DNA from: Laguncularia racemosa
Taxonomy: Eukaryota; Streptophyta; Magnoliopsida; Myrtales; Combretaceae
Reading direction: 5' to 3'
NCBI GenBank assembly: GCA_037954665.1
Contig: JBBMOL010000193.1
Span: forward strand, 372,001-436,000
Length of the DNA stretch: 64,000 bases
In this document: positions 44,656-55,298 of the stretch, piece by piece
Layout: the number at the start of each line of letters is the position of its first letter
Numbering within the stretch: the stretch's first letter is position 1
Made by a program: the position numbers and the translations under genes
The notes under the pieces: generated by a model
Database searches by the model: none
The model's input: only the letters and a program-made list of their open reading frames with translations
What the model was told of the DNA's origin: nothing

Positions 44656-47600
44656 TTGCTTTTTATGCACAAGAGTAGAAGTGTTGAACTTCTACCAATT
44701 AATCTTGAGATAGAACGCACCTTGCGACAACTGAGAAGAGAGCAGAGAAGAAAGGAAGAAGAGAACATGGCAGATGAGAACAACAATCGAATTCAGGGTG
44801 TTGGTAGAGCACTTTGGGAATACACGATACCTGTTGTTTCAGGTCCTGCAATAAGAAGACCGACAATTCAAGCTAACAATTTTTAGTTAAAACCAGCACT
44901 CGTTCAAATGGTTTAATCAAATCAATTTGGAGGATATCCAAATGAGAGTCCTGATGAGCATATTGCAGTTTTTCTTCAATATTGTAATACAGTGAAAATG
45001 AATAATGTATCTGATGATGTAATTAGGCTACAACTTTTTCCGTTTTCACTTAGAGAAAAAGCTAGGGCTTGGTACAATTCATTGCCACAAGACTCTGTAA
45101 CCACTTGGGTTGATCTCTTATCTAAATTTTTAAGGAGATTTTTTCCACTAGCTAGAACTGCTAGGTTAAGAAATGACATCACAAACTTCACTAAGTTTAG
45201 TGGTGAATCACTTTATGAAGCATGGGAAAGATTCAAGGAGGCAATTAGAAAATGCCCCCATCATGGATTACTAGATAATCTCCTTATTGAGATTTTCTAT
45301 CTCAGTTTAGATGAGACATTGAGATCTCTAGTAGATGCTGCTTCTGGTGGGGCACTAATGAGTAAGACGTATGATAAGGCTAGTGCTTTGATAGATGAAA
45401 TGGCCTCTAGTGCACATAATTGGCAACATGAAAGAGGTAAGTCTAAAGTGGCATATGTCAATGACATGGACACCTTAACAGCTTAGATTTCTGCTCTTAC
45501 CGCCTAGGTAAGTAAACTCACCTCTGCACCTTCTTTCAATGTTAATCAATTTTCTTTTTGTAAGTTATGCTCAGGACCACACTCAACTCTTAAGTGCCCA
45601 TCTGGAAACTTTTCCTCTTCATCCCATGGAGAGCAAGTAAATTTTGTCAACAATTTCCAAAGAGGTAATCAAGGACCTTATTCAAACACCTACAATCTAG
45701 GGTGGCGTAACCATCTAAATTTCTCATGGAGAAATGATAACAACACACTTAAACCTCCTGGATTTCAAAAGCAAGGTCCTAATCATAATATTCCCCATCA
45801 ACAATATCCTAATCATAATACCTGTTCTCAACAAGGTCTTAATCATAATTTTCCCCATCAACAATATCCTAATCATAATACCTCTTCTCAGCAAGGTCAA
45901 TCTAAAATGGAAGAACTCATGATAAGTTATATGCAAAAGACTGACACAATCTTTCCAATTGACTTTATAGTCTTGGAAATGGAAGATAGAGAGGTACCCA
46001 TGATCTTGGGAAGACCATTCCTAGCAATAGGTAAGGCATTGATTGATGTGGAACAAGGTAAGCTTACTTTGAGAGTTATGGATGAACAAGTCACGTTTAA
46101 TCTATATGAGGCTGCAAAGAAATTTGATGACTGTAAATCCTGTTACACTGTTGATATTGTTGATGAGCTTTCCTGTGAGTTCATGGAAGAGAATGCAGAT
46201 GTGGACACGATGAAGTCGCTTCTTAGGGATTTAGATGATTGGAGTGATGATGAGGATGAACCCCAAGAAGAATGTGCTGAGCAAGTTTATGTATTCAAGA
46301 CTCGACACTATGAGGAGCTGGGGACCTCAGAGAAGAAGCCAATTCCATCATTAACACAACCCCCGGTGCTTGAGCTTAAACCATTACCTAGTCATTTAAA
46401 ATATGCATATCTTGGAACAAATGATACTTTACCAATAATCATTTCTTCTTCTTTGATAGGTGATCAAGAGCAACAACTTTTAGATGTTCTTAGAGAACAT
46501 AAGGAAGCTATCGGGTGGACCATTGCGGATATTAAGGGAATTAGCCCTTCAATTTGTACTCATAGGATATTTCTTGAAGCTGAGTGCAAACCTACAGTAC
46601 AACAGCAAAGAAGACTTAACTCAACTCTTAAGGAAGTTGTAAAAAAGGAAGTGCTTAAATTGTTAGATGCAAGCATTATTTTTCCAATTTCTGATAGTAA
46701 ATGGGTTAGTCCTGTCCAAGTTGTACCAAAAAAAGGTGATATGACTGTAGTAAAAAATGAGGTTAATGAGTTAATTCCCACTCGCACTGTAACTGGTTGG
46801 AGAGTCTGTATAGACTATAGAAAACTGAATGATGCTACCCGCAAAGATCATTTCCCCCTCCCTTTTATAGATTAGATGTTAGAAAAACTTGCAGGGCATG
46901 ATTATTACTGTTTTTTATATGGTTATTCTGGTTACAATCAAATCTATATAGCACTCGAGGACCAGGAGAAAACCACCTTTACTTGTCCCTATGGCACATT
47001 TGCTTTTAGGAGAATGCCCTTCGGTCTTTGTAATGCACCCGCTACATTTCAAAGATGCATGATGTCCATATTTTCTGACATGATAGAAAATTTTATTAAA
47101 ATATTCATGGATGATTTTTCTGTTTTTGGGAAAGAATTCGAAACATGTTTGACAAATTTAGGATGTGTGCTTAAGAGATGAAAGGAAATTAATCTACTTC
47201 TTAACTGGGAAAAATGCCATTTCATGGTAAGAGAGGGAATAGTCTTAGGGCACAAAGTATCTAAGCAGGGAATTGAGGTTGACAGGGCAAAAATAGAGGT
47301 GATAGAGAAGCTACCACCACCTACTTCAGTGAAAGGAATCAGAAGCTTCTTGGGACATGCTGGCTTCTATAGGAGATTTATCAGGGACTTCTCTAAAATC
47401 TCAAGACCTCTTTGTAATTTATTAGAAAAAGATTTTGCCTTTATTTTTTATGATAATTGTTTGCAGGCATTTAATCTATTGAAGGAGAAGCTCACTACTG
47501 CATCAGTGATTGTTGCACCTGATTGGGAGCTTCCCTTCGAGTTGATATGCGATGCCAGCGATTATGCTGTAGGAGCGGTACTTGGGCAAAGGAAAGATAA

Positions 47601-48942
47601 GTCATTTCATGTAATATACTATGCAAGTAGAACCTTAAATGAGGCTCAAAGGAATTATGCCACAACTGAAAAAGAACTTTTAGTAGTCATATTTGCATGC
47701 GATAAATTCCGGCCTTATCTAATAGGTTCTAAAATCATAGTATATACTGACCATGCTACCCTTAAGTATTTATTTGCTAAAGTTGATGCTAAACCTAGGT
47801 TAATTCGATCGATTCTACTACTGCAAGAGTTCAACCTAGAAATTAAAGATAAGAAGGGAACTGAAAATGTGGTGGCTGATCATTTATCCCGTATAGAATT
47901 TAATTGTTTTAATTCACCTATTAATGAAAAGTTCCCTGATGAACAATTACATGTAGTAGAAGTTCAAGGATTACCTTGGTATGCTAATATTGCTAATTAT
48001 TTGGTTAGCAAAATCACTCCATATGGTTTATCCTATCAACAGAAAAAAGAAATTTTTACATGATGTGAAGTTTTATTTTTGGATGAACCATATCTCTTTA
48101 AAAATTGTGCTAACCAAATAATTAGACGATGCATACTTGAAAGTGAATAGCTTAGCATTATACAACATTATCATTCTAGAGAGGTAGGAGGTCACTTTGG
48201 TATGGAAAAAACGGTAGCTAAAATTTTATCATGTGGATTTTATTGGCCCAGATTATTCAGTGATTGCAGGAACTACATCATGTCTTGTGCTCAATGCCAA
48301 AGGTCTGGCAATATTTCAAGAAGACATGAATTACCACAAAACAATATTCTTGAAGTTGAGCTTTTTGATGTGTGGGGAATAGACTTCATGGGTCCTTTTC
48401 CCCCTTCTTTTTCAAATAAATATATACTCTTAGCTGTTGATTATGTGTCCAAATGGGTAGAAGCGGTTGCTCTACAAACTAATGATGCTAGGGTAGTTAT
48501 TAGATTTTTGAAAAAGAACATATTTTCAAGATTTGGGGTACCTAGAGCTATCATAAGTGATGGGGGATCTCATTTTTGCAACAAGCAATTTGGAAACTTA
48601 TTGTCAAAATATGGAGTTACTCATAAAATTGCCACCCCTTATCATCCACAGACTTGTGGACAAGTTGAGGTGTCCAATAGGGAAATAAAGCGCATCTTAG
48701 AGAAAACTGTCAATGCATCCCAAAAGGATTGGTCTTTAAAACTTGATGATGCATTGTGGGCTTATAGAACAACTTTTAAAACACCTATTGGAATGTCCCC
48801 CTACAAAATTGTTTATGGTAAATCATGTCACCTACCTGTAGAGCTTGAGCACAAGGCATATTGGGAGGTATACTTGAACTGGAAAAGTCGGGCTAGTGAC
48901 TATAAACTAAGCGCTTCATGGGAGGCAGCCCATGCTCAATAA
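44656..48942 (+). pseudogene. Athila 1 gag-pol polyprotein, one frame with eight stops
   Basis: A single frame runs through, with stops at 44884, 44914, 45484, 45505, 46873, 47179, 48061 and 48148 and no frameshift. Gag: LFPFSLREKARAWYNSLP, knuckle CKLCSGPHSTLKC (near 45565-45604). Protease: only the C-terminal part (IDFIVLEMEDREVPMILGRP) remains, joined directly to the gag end, so the catalytic Asp is lost. RT: GWRVCIDYRKLNDATRKDHF, PFGLCNAPATFQRCM, catalytic FMDD (near 47107-47118). RNase H: FELICDASDYAVGAVLGQ, YTDHATLKYL. Integrase: HHCC, then catalytic D (GIDFMGPFP), D (ISDGGSHF), E (GQVEVSNRE). After HKAYW a deletion removes the C-terminal domain still seen in Athila 2. Confidence 0.9.
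45776..45897 (+). repeat. 60-bp tandem repeat in gag, two copies
   Basis: ggtcctaatcataatattcc...caa and the next 60 bases repeat the code for PNHN(I/F)PHQQYPNHNT(C/S)SQQG in frame, just after the zinc knuckle region. Confidence 0.8.
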
Positions 48943-50181
48943 GTATATACACTAGTGTTTTAATTTCGTTACAAAAAAAAAAAAAAAAATCTAATTCAAG
49001 GCTGGATAAGAGCCACCGGTGCATTCAAGACACTCCAAGTATGACAGACATTTTGGGAGGAATTTTCTTACTGATAAACAATTTTACACCAGGGAAGTAC
49101 CAATATTTCAATTTTTGCATTGACATTCTTTTCCTTAATTTTGTGTTATATTAGGAACAATGAGGACATTGTCCAATTTAAGTGTGGGGAAGGGATTATA
49201 AATGTAGAAGTATAATGATTGATTGCACACATCATGAGCTTACAAGTCCCATGCTTTATTTATGTCGGTAAGTGTTTATCATCAATGAAATCCTGAAATT
49301 GACTCAAATTGGTGCCCTACTCGCTAACTGTTGTGACTAGTTTACATAGTTAAAATTTAATAGTAAAATCTCTAGAGAACGGGGTTTACCCTATGTTTAG
49401 CCTTTGAACTTGAGATTGAGTCCTTAAGTTGAAAAAACAAGCAAGTTTACTTCAAGGAAAAATTGGTTGGGATAAATCTCTCTTGATATTTCTTTGAGAA
49501 TACCTTAACACCTAGTGAAAGAGGTAAAGGAAATATTTTACTTAGTGATCCCTTAATAAAAAAAAAAAGGAGCCTTTACTCTAATGACTCAGGAAAGTGA
49601 GTTAAGAGTATCCAATCTTAAATGTTAGTGTGAGGAAGAGTTCGTAGAGGTCCCTTTAAAACCTGGTCACTTAGGCGATGAGCCCAGGATGTGTCGACTC
49701 AATGAACTCACAATAACGAGAAGGGCGGAAAGGCAAAAATTTAGTATCTTAATGAAAGCCAGGTTGATATGGGCGAGCTTTGGTCCCTCAGAAGAGTGAA
49801 GTCTCACTCCGCTGTCAATTAAGGCAAATAAAAAAAAAAGAAAAAAAAAGGGAGAAATTCTAGGAAAAAATGGATACCATATGCTATCACTTCTTATTAT
49901 CTTGCTTAGAGAAGTAAAATTGAGGGAGATTATACTTGCTAATAACCAATGAAGTTTAAATGAATGTTTTTCCTTATAGACTAAGTATTTTTTTTTTATT
50001 GTTAAACACTGGGATTAAAAATTTGTTGTATTTAGATTAACTACTAAATTTCAACTAGATATACTAGTTACAAGTTTCAGTATGGTTAGAACAATGGGCA
50101 CCAGAAGTTCAATGATGGATTTCTCTTGTTTAAATCAATTATTTTGCTTGAGGACAAGCGAAAGTGCAAGTGTGGGGATGT
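48943..50181 (+). other. Non-coding 3' region of Athila 1
   Basis: Between the pol stop and the 3' LTR there is no ORF with an envelope-like signal peptide or membrane helix. Contents include an A-rich tract (48973-48989), aatgaggacattgtccaatt and caagtgtggggatg near the polypurine tract. The region is conserved in inverted orientation at 59342-60900. Confidence 0.65.
50164..50181 (+). other. Polypurine tract of Athila 1
   Basis: gtgcaagtgtggggatgt precedes the LTR start TGATAAG; the same sequence in reverse complement adjoins the LTR of Athila 2 at 59342. Confidence 0.6.
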
Positions 50182-51750
50182 TGATAAGATCACATTATAT
50201 TTATATTTTCTTTTGGATTTATATTAAATTTATTTCAATATTATAAGAAAATATAAAGAAATGATATTTAATGGTGTTTATTGTGAAAATTCAGGTTTTG
50301 AGGACTCAAAAGTAAATTACAAGTTAATTGGAGGAGTTTTTCACAAAATTGAAGAAGCGAGCGGAGGATTGCATTGAAGGTCGCCGGCCTACATTAAACC
50401 GGCCTCAAAAGGCATTAAAGCTGCTAGCCTTGAGCAGGCCTACATTCAAGGCCGCTGGCCTTGAGCCAGCCTACATTGGTCCTCGGATATCCATTGCGAA
50501 AATCTCTCCAAAATCGTATCTTAATTAATTTGCTAACTCAATTCCTCATCAGATCAACCTTATCCTCCTCCTCTTTAGATCTATAAATAAGCCCCTTGTG
50601 TGAACCTTGAGAGCATCCCTTTTGTTTAGCATCCTTTGTTTTTCTTCTTTGTTTTAGCATCATTTGTTTTTCTTTTGAATCATTAGAATTCCCTTAGGAA
50701 CTTTAGGATTTTATATTCTCTTTAATTCCTTTACATTTCATGTTATTCCAAATTTTAGTTTGAAGAAAGAATGTTATTTTGCTGAAGTTTGCTTTCAATT
50801 GAAGAATTCGAGGAATCATTTTGGAAGATTGAAGTTCTACAAACTCTTGAAGATTATAGCAATTGTTTCATTTACTTTATTTTCTTTTATGCCATTTATT
50901 AGTTTACTCTTGTTGTTCAATTTGAATTCCATTGCACCTATTTATTTCAATTGTTTTTATGCAATTCATACTATAATGTTCTAAATCATCCTTATGGGAA
51001 ACATGATGATCCCATAATTCAAACTAAAATGATCATTGTATTCATGTTATAGGAATTATAGATATACAGAATTTTCATATAAGAAGTCCTATTATGAATT
51101 GTATTTTGTAATTGAAATCAATGCATAGGAATGTAAATGACTCGAAAGAGAAATTTAGGTTTTATGAGGAATTCCTAAGTAAGATTTAATAATTCATGTG
51201 GAAACATCGTTATTGAATTTTATTAGAAATTGACCTAAGTGTTTCATGCAATATTTTTATTAAATTTTTCACTAAGGGATTAGGAGAAATTATTTTAAAG
51301 ATATTAGACAATCATATAATTTGGAAATTTATGATTGTGAATTAGAATCCTCATTTGATTTTAATTAGCGGGAGCTATTAAATTAAATTAGGGTAATGTT
51401 ACTCTAAAACTTGATAAAGGATTAAGGTTTTGTTAATTTCTTGTGAAAATCCATATAGCTATGAGTTATTATAACATGAAGGCAATATGATTAGTAGAAT
51501 TAGGGTGGATTCTATTTGCCACCATCAATTCATCATTTTTCAAACACAATTCTCTTTTTGAGCATTTAGTATAATTCATTCAATTCTCATCAAATATCAT
51601 TGCCTAAATAATAGTAGAAATTGATATAAATCTATTACTTAATCAATCTTCGTGGTTCGATACTCTTCTCTCACTATATTACTTGATCCGATCCGGTACA
51701 CTTGCCGGTATTTATTCACGCTCATTTTATATCTCTTTTTGCGTGGATCA
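50182..51750 (+). repeat. 3' LTR of Athila 1
   Basis: 1,569 bp with the same termini as the left LTR. It contains a TATA box at 50581-50589 and a GC-rich array with a different unit arrangement. Confidence 0.92.
50375..50480. repeat. GGCCGGC-type array, 3' LTR of Athila 1
   Basis: Here the units read gtcgccggcctacattaaacc, then aaagctgctagccttgagcag, then aaggccgctggccttgagcc. The first unit of the 5' LTR array is missing and a later unit is duplicated, consistent with unequal exchange or slippage. Confidence 0.65.
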
Positions 51751-51857
51751 CCTAGCTCTCTCAAATGAGTCTTCATTTTGATGGCCTAAAATTGATAATT
51801 TTCACTATCAAAGATTAGAAGTGTGGGAGCTATTATTACTAAGCTTGAAGAAGCCAT

Positions 51858-51974
51858 GGAGTTTCTGTTTTTTCCTTTTCATTTTCATTTTTTGTATGTG
51901 TTATCTCTCTCTCTCTCTCTCTCTCTCTTTCTTCTAATTTCTCACCCCTTAAGATCCTTATAACTCTAATACCA
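51858..51974 (-). other. Leader and PBS of copia B, with a CT microsatellite
   Basis: The PBS on the minus strand is TGGTATTAGAG (51974-51964). A (CT)n run at about 51905-51930, (GA)n on the element strand, lies between PBS and the gag start at 51857. Confidence 0.7.
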
Positions 51975-52330
51975 TGATAAAGCAAATAAAAGGAAGAAGA
52001 AGAAATTTGCAACAAAGGAAGAAGGAAGCTGTAGTATGTGAGCAAAACAGAAAAAAAAAGGGGGGGGGGGGGGGGGGGGGGGGGGGGGAGTGCTGATAAT
52101 GTGTAGTATACTAGGTAGAGCAAAATGGAAGTAGAGGAGAAAAAACAAAGAGCAACTTTTTTCTTGATAAAATAGAAAACTTTTGATGCACACACTATAT
52201 CTTCTAATATTTTTTTATTTACAAGAAAAGAAATACAAGTTCCTGAATTTAGCATGTCCTTTCTCAACTACCATAACAATAAGCAAAAGGAAATTACAAA
52301 ATACCCCTTGAAGTATCCACAAAAATTCAC
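51975..52330 (-). repeat. 5' LTR (at least part) of copia B, containing a 29-base G tract
   Basis: The LTR edge is TGATAAAGC at 51975, immediately before the PBS in element orientation. The outer end was not found because the partner LTR is gone. Within it are nine A followed by 29 G (52060-52088). ORFs over this tract that code for poly-Pro are artefacts of the repeat. Confidence 0.5.
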
Positions 52331-52344
52331 AATTTACCAATGGC

Positions 52345-52497
52345 AAGGATATTTGATGTTGCCATCTATCAAAACATGAATATGTGTATGGAGAGTGAAC
52401 ACACCCCGTAGAGCTGGATCTCCTACAACTACAACCTTGACTCCTAGAAGAGGTGATCTAACTTTGTAAGAGTAGTGACCGGTGTAAAATCTGCAAA
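52345..52497 (-). other. Exon-like ORF of unknown identity
   Basis: After a possible acceptor (tttgcag) at about 52498 the minus strand encodes about 51 residues, FYTGHYSYKVRSPLLGVKVV to a stop after GNIKYPCHW, with no internal stop and balanced composition. This is unlike the AT-rich surroundings and looks like a terminal exon or a captured fragment. I do not recognise the family. Confidence 0.3.
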
Positions 52498-53280
52498 AAT
52501 TTAAATACATATAACATCAAAATAGTTAAAAGATCATACTAAAAGCCTTAAACAAACTCTACATAAATTTATATTAGAAGAAATAATAATGCAAAAAGCA
52601 AACCATGGAAAATTATTGAATAAATGATAAAGTAAATTAAAATCATAGACTTAGGAGTGTTAAATAAAAATTTTTAGCAGATATTTACACTCAAAATAAT
52701 TTAATTAGTTTAGTCGTAAGTTTTTATAATAAAACACTAAAGTTACTAAATTTACGTAAATTACCGCACATGATAAATGTACCCAAAAAAGATAATGACG
52801 AGAGAAAGAAAGTCGAGATGAAATAGGGAAAAGAAGGGGAGAAAAGGGAAATGTAAACAATAAAATTCGTAATTTCTACATACGACCTTTAAATCACAAA
52901 CCAGAACCACCAATGTGATCCTTAAGGCGAGCTCTATGAAATTAGATTAGTTTTGTGTAGGAAAAGTTTATTTTTGAAATCTAAGTATTATTTTAATATG
53001 TTTATAAAAATAGAATTTAACTTAAAAAATAATTAAAAAAGCTAGAAATACACTAGATATAATGATTTTAGTCGTAAATAGCATGTAATAGTGTGTTTTT
53101 CTCATGTTTTTAGGAGAAGAAAATTTTTCTGCAAATTTACTTGAAGATTACTATTAGTAATCAGAAATGAGACTTGGGTGAGTAGGATTTCGTAATGTAC
53201 CGAACTATATATGATATGTGGATTCAAGGTGAGATATAGCTACTACAACTAGTCATGTTATCATTTACCATTGTAGATAA
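52498..53280. other. Intergenic, no gene seen
   Basis: AT-rich DNA with no coding signal or clear repeat. Confidence 0.45.
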
Positions 53281-53600
53281 TCTTGTGTAGTATGTGTGTG
53301 TATATAGAACTATATTTGAGTATATATATAACTGTAGTGGAGAGTGCATGCACATGTGTGTGGAGGCTGAGTTAATGTGTCCTAGTGGTGTGCTGCAATA
53401 CGTGGGTGTTGGTGTATGTGTGTGTATATATACAAGTGCTAGTGCTAGTGCGTTTATTGGTATGTTGCACGTGCATGTGTGATCTGATGGAGGCATGAGT
53501 GCTGGTTGATGAGGGAGTGTGCACTGGTTTGTGTATGCGTGTGCGTGTGTGTGGACTGGTGTGTGTGCGAATGGGATGGGGTGGGTGTGTCTAAAGTCTA
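53280..53600. repeat. TG-rich low-complexity DNA
   Basis: Dense tgtgtg, gtgcgtgtg and gtgctagtg words over 300 bases. Long ORFs across it on either strand are compositional. Confidence 0.6.
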
Positions 53601-53669
53601 ATCGATGAATGTACATGCAGGGAAATATTCCGAGCATGCTAGAATGGCATACCAGTGGAGAGCTATGTA

Positions 53670-53860
53670 AATTCCAGCGAGAGGAAAAGAATCCAGCGAG
53701 AGAAGAGAGAGTCCAGCGAAGAAGGGAGAGTCCAGCGAGAGAAGAGAGAGTCCAAGGAGAAAAGAGGGTCCAGCGAGAAAAGAGAGTCCGACAGAAAAAA
53801 AGAAAAGAAGAGAAAAGAAAGGTGCAGCGAGGATGAGAGGTTCGACGCTTCCAGCGAGTT
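53670..53860. repeat. Purine-rich minisatellite, unit about 20 bp, about nine copies
   Basis: The unit resembles agagtccagcgagagaagag. The word tccagcgag recurs near 53674, 53691, 53713, 53733, 53768 and 53850 with variants between. Its strand asymmetry (G and A on plus) could favour triplex formation. Confidence 0.65.
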
Positions 53861-53886
53861 AAGGAAAGAAAGGGACGACAGTAGAC

Positions 53887-53929
<43 letters not shown>

Positions 53930-53931
53930 GC
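53887..53931. repeat. Compound (TA)n(TG)n microsatellite
   Basis: About 20 bases of alternating TA are followed at once by about 26 of alternating TG. Confidence 0.85.
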
Positions 53932-54054
53932 AGCCAAGAAGAGAAAACTTGGTGCCAAGAGGGGTGAGGAGGGGTGGTACATGAAATAATTATATAAATA
54001 TATAGATGTATTCATATATATATATATAAGTTGTAAATCCATGATTTAAACCGA

Positions 54055-55144
54055 AAAAGGAATGAATGTTGATTTATGTGACTTCAAATAAAATCCAATA
54101 TTTGGTGATTGATCTTTTAGGATATTTGAGTGTTGTCTTATGATTGTAATTAAATGATTGTCATCCTTGTCTACCTTTAATGTGATTGAATCCTGTCTAA
54201 TCACCTAAAAACAATAATCTAATTATTACAACTTAAATAAAAATTTACATGCATTGCACAAGACATTACATAGAGAAGGTCATAACTGCTACAAGGCACA
54301 TTGGAAGTAATTGGAAGATTACTGTTCCACCAAGTGCAAACTAAGTGATTAGGAAATTATTACGCCTTGATAGTTCCAAGTCTAGTTTGTCCTTGAGGAT
54401 GTTTATTGCTTGGTCAGTGAGTAACACTTGAGCATATAACATTAACATTAAGAGATAACATCTAGTAAAGAGATAAGAGTAATTAATTGAGTATAAGACC
54501 TGAGCATTAATAGTATGATCTAAATCCCTAATCTAAGATTAAGGAGAGCATAAACCCTAAACTTCACGTTGGTTACCAAAAAACCACGTGTGATATTGCA
54601 TTCATATGATTGCCTATACATAGTATATGATTTGAAAACTTATTTGAAATTGTTTGTGCGTGTGAATCGTATTAAGAGATTGCACTCCTTTCTCATTGGG
54701 CTCTTAGCTCACCCTTTTATAGATTTTTCCTTATAGGACATGATTATTTAAACTTCCTTAAGAGACATCATAGCAAGGTATGTACAATCGTTGCAAAACT
54801 CTAGGATCAAGAGCAAGATGAAGAGATAGTGAGAATATCTATATAACTTGATAGACTTAGAGCCTTGAAGATTTGTAAATATTTAATCTAATCCCAAGAG
54901 AACTTAGTTATATTTATTTTGTATGGGACCCAAATGAGGCCCTCTTCTAAGACATGTATAATGTTTCCGTTAAATATAGAAGAGGTTTTATTTGAGATGA
55001 AGGAATGCTAAAAGCATTTGATTAGTTAATTATTATCATTTAACAGGTTATTTTGTATTGATTTGAGATACTTCACAATTGCATAGCAAAGACCGAGCAA
55101 TTGTAGCAGGTTGTCACGAATTGAGTACCCTGCGATGTGTGACA
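54055..55144 (+). repeat. LTR of the unknown-ORF element; dispersed LTR family copy 3
   Basis: 54260-54740 aligns with copies 1 and 2 at 15641 and 20690. The segment ends gcgatgtgtgaca at 55144 and a PBS follows, so it is a 5' LTR on the plus strand. The left limit is approximate, as no clear TG start or target duplication was found. Confidence 0.6.
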
Positions 55145-55152
55145 GCTTTTGG

Positions 55153-55164
55153 TGGTATCAAAGC
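55153..55164 (+). other. Primer binding site (tRNA-iMet type)
   Basis: TGGTATCAAAGC, one base from TGGTATCAGAGC, nine bases after the LTR end. Confidence 0.7.
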
Positions 55165-55298
55165 TAAACGTTTAAGTTAAAGTAAGATATAAATTAGAGA
55201 TAAGTTGGGTTGAGAGTCAATGTCTTAAGAGATTAACTTAGCAACCCTATAGAGAGGAAAAACTTACCTTATTAGAGGAGAGTAGGTAGAACCTAGGA

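Larger units (their letters stand above)
42945..51750 (+). mobile_element. Full-length Athila/Tat-type Ty3 element (Athila 1), TSD cctag
   Basis: LTRs lie at 42945-44526 and 50182-51750, with cctag flanks at 42940-42944 and 51751-51755. The copia B gag frame reads on across the flanks, which confirms insertion into gag. Between the LTRs are a PBS, a gag-pol frame (44656-48942), a 1.2-kb non-coding 3' region and a polypurine tract. The integrase motif YGKSCHLPVELEHKAYW and the gag style assign it to the Athila/Tat branch. There is no envelope-like ORF. The element is inactive: eight stops, no protease active site, and a shortened integrase. Confidence 0.92.
39379..51974 (-). mobile_element. 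Ty1/copia element B, decayed, gag split by the Athila insertion
   Basis: Minus-strand order: PBS 51974-51964, gag start at 51857 (MASSSLVIIAP), Athila insertion, rest of gag (42944-42190: MKNSKTIKEYS, CCHC knuckle near 42260-42170), protease and integrase parts (41766-41542: LWQKRFGHFNYAGLKRL; further to about 40800), RT (40563-40174: WELVNRTKNQKVIGVKWVFR, SAFLDGSLKVDVYVEQPEGF) with the catalytic motif YLHD instead of YVDD near 40055, and RNase H to 39379. Its 3' end is missing, replaced by the chromovirus LTR. Stops and frameshifts are frequent. When intact it made capsid and enzymes for copy-and-paste transposition. Confidence 0.82.

Noticed and set aside
48943..50181. Search for an envelope-like gene, as some Athila elements carry one
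   Set aside because: No ORF of useful length with signal peptide or membrane helices was found here or at 59342-60920.
51839..52267. Minus-strand ORFs with a long proline run
   Set aside because: Proline comes from the 29-base G tract; the rest is copia B leader and LTR. Only the gag start at 51857 is real.
53224..54042. 272-codon minus-strand ORF and overlapping plus-strand ORFs rich in repeats
   Set aside because: They cover TG-rich DNA, the 20-bp minisatellite and a (TA)(TG) microsatellite; the translations are repetitive and have no domain.
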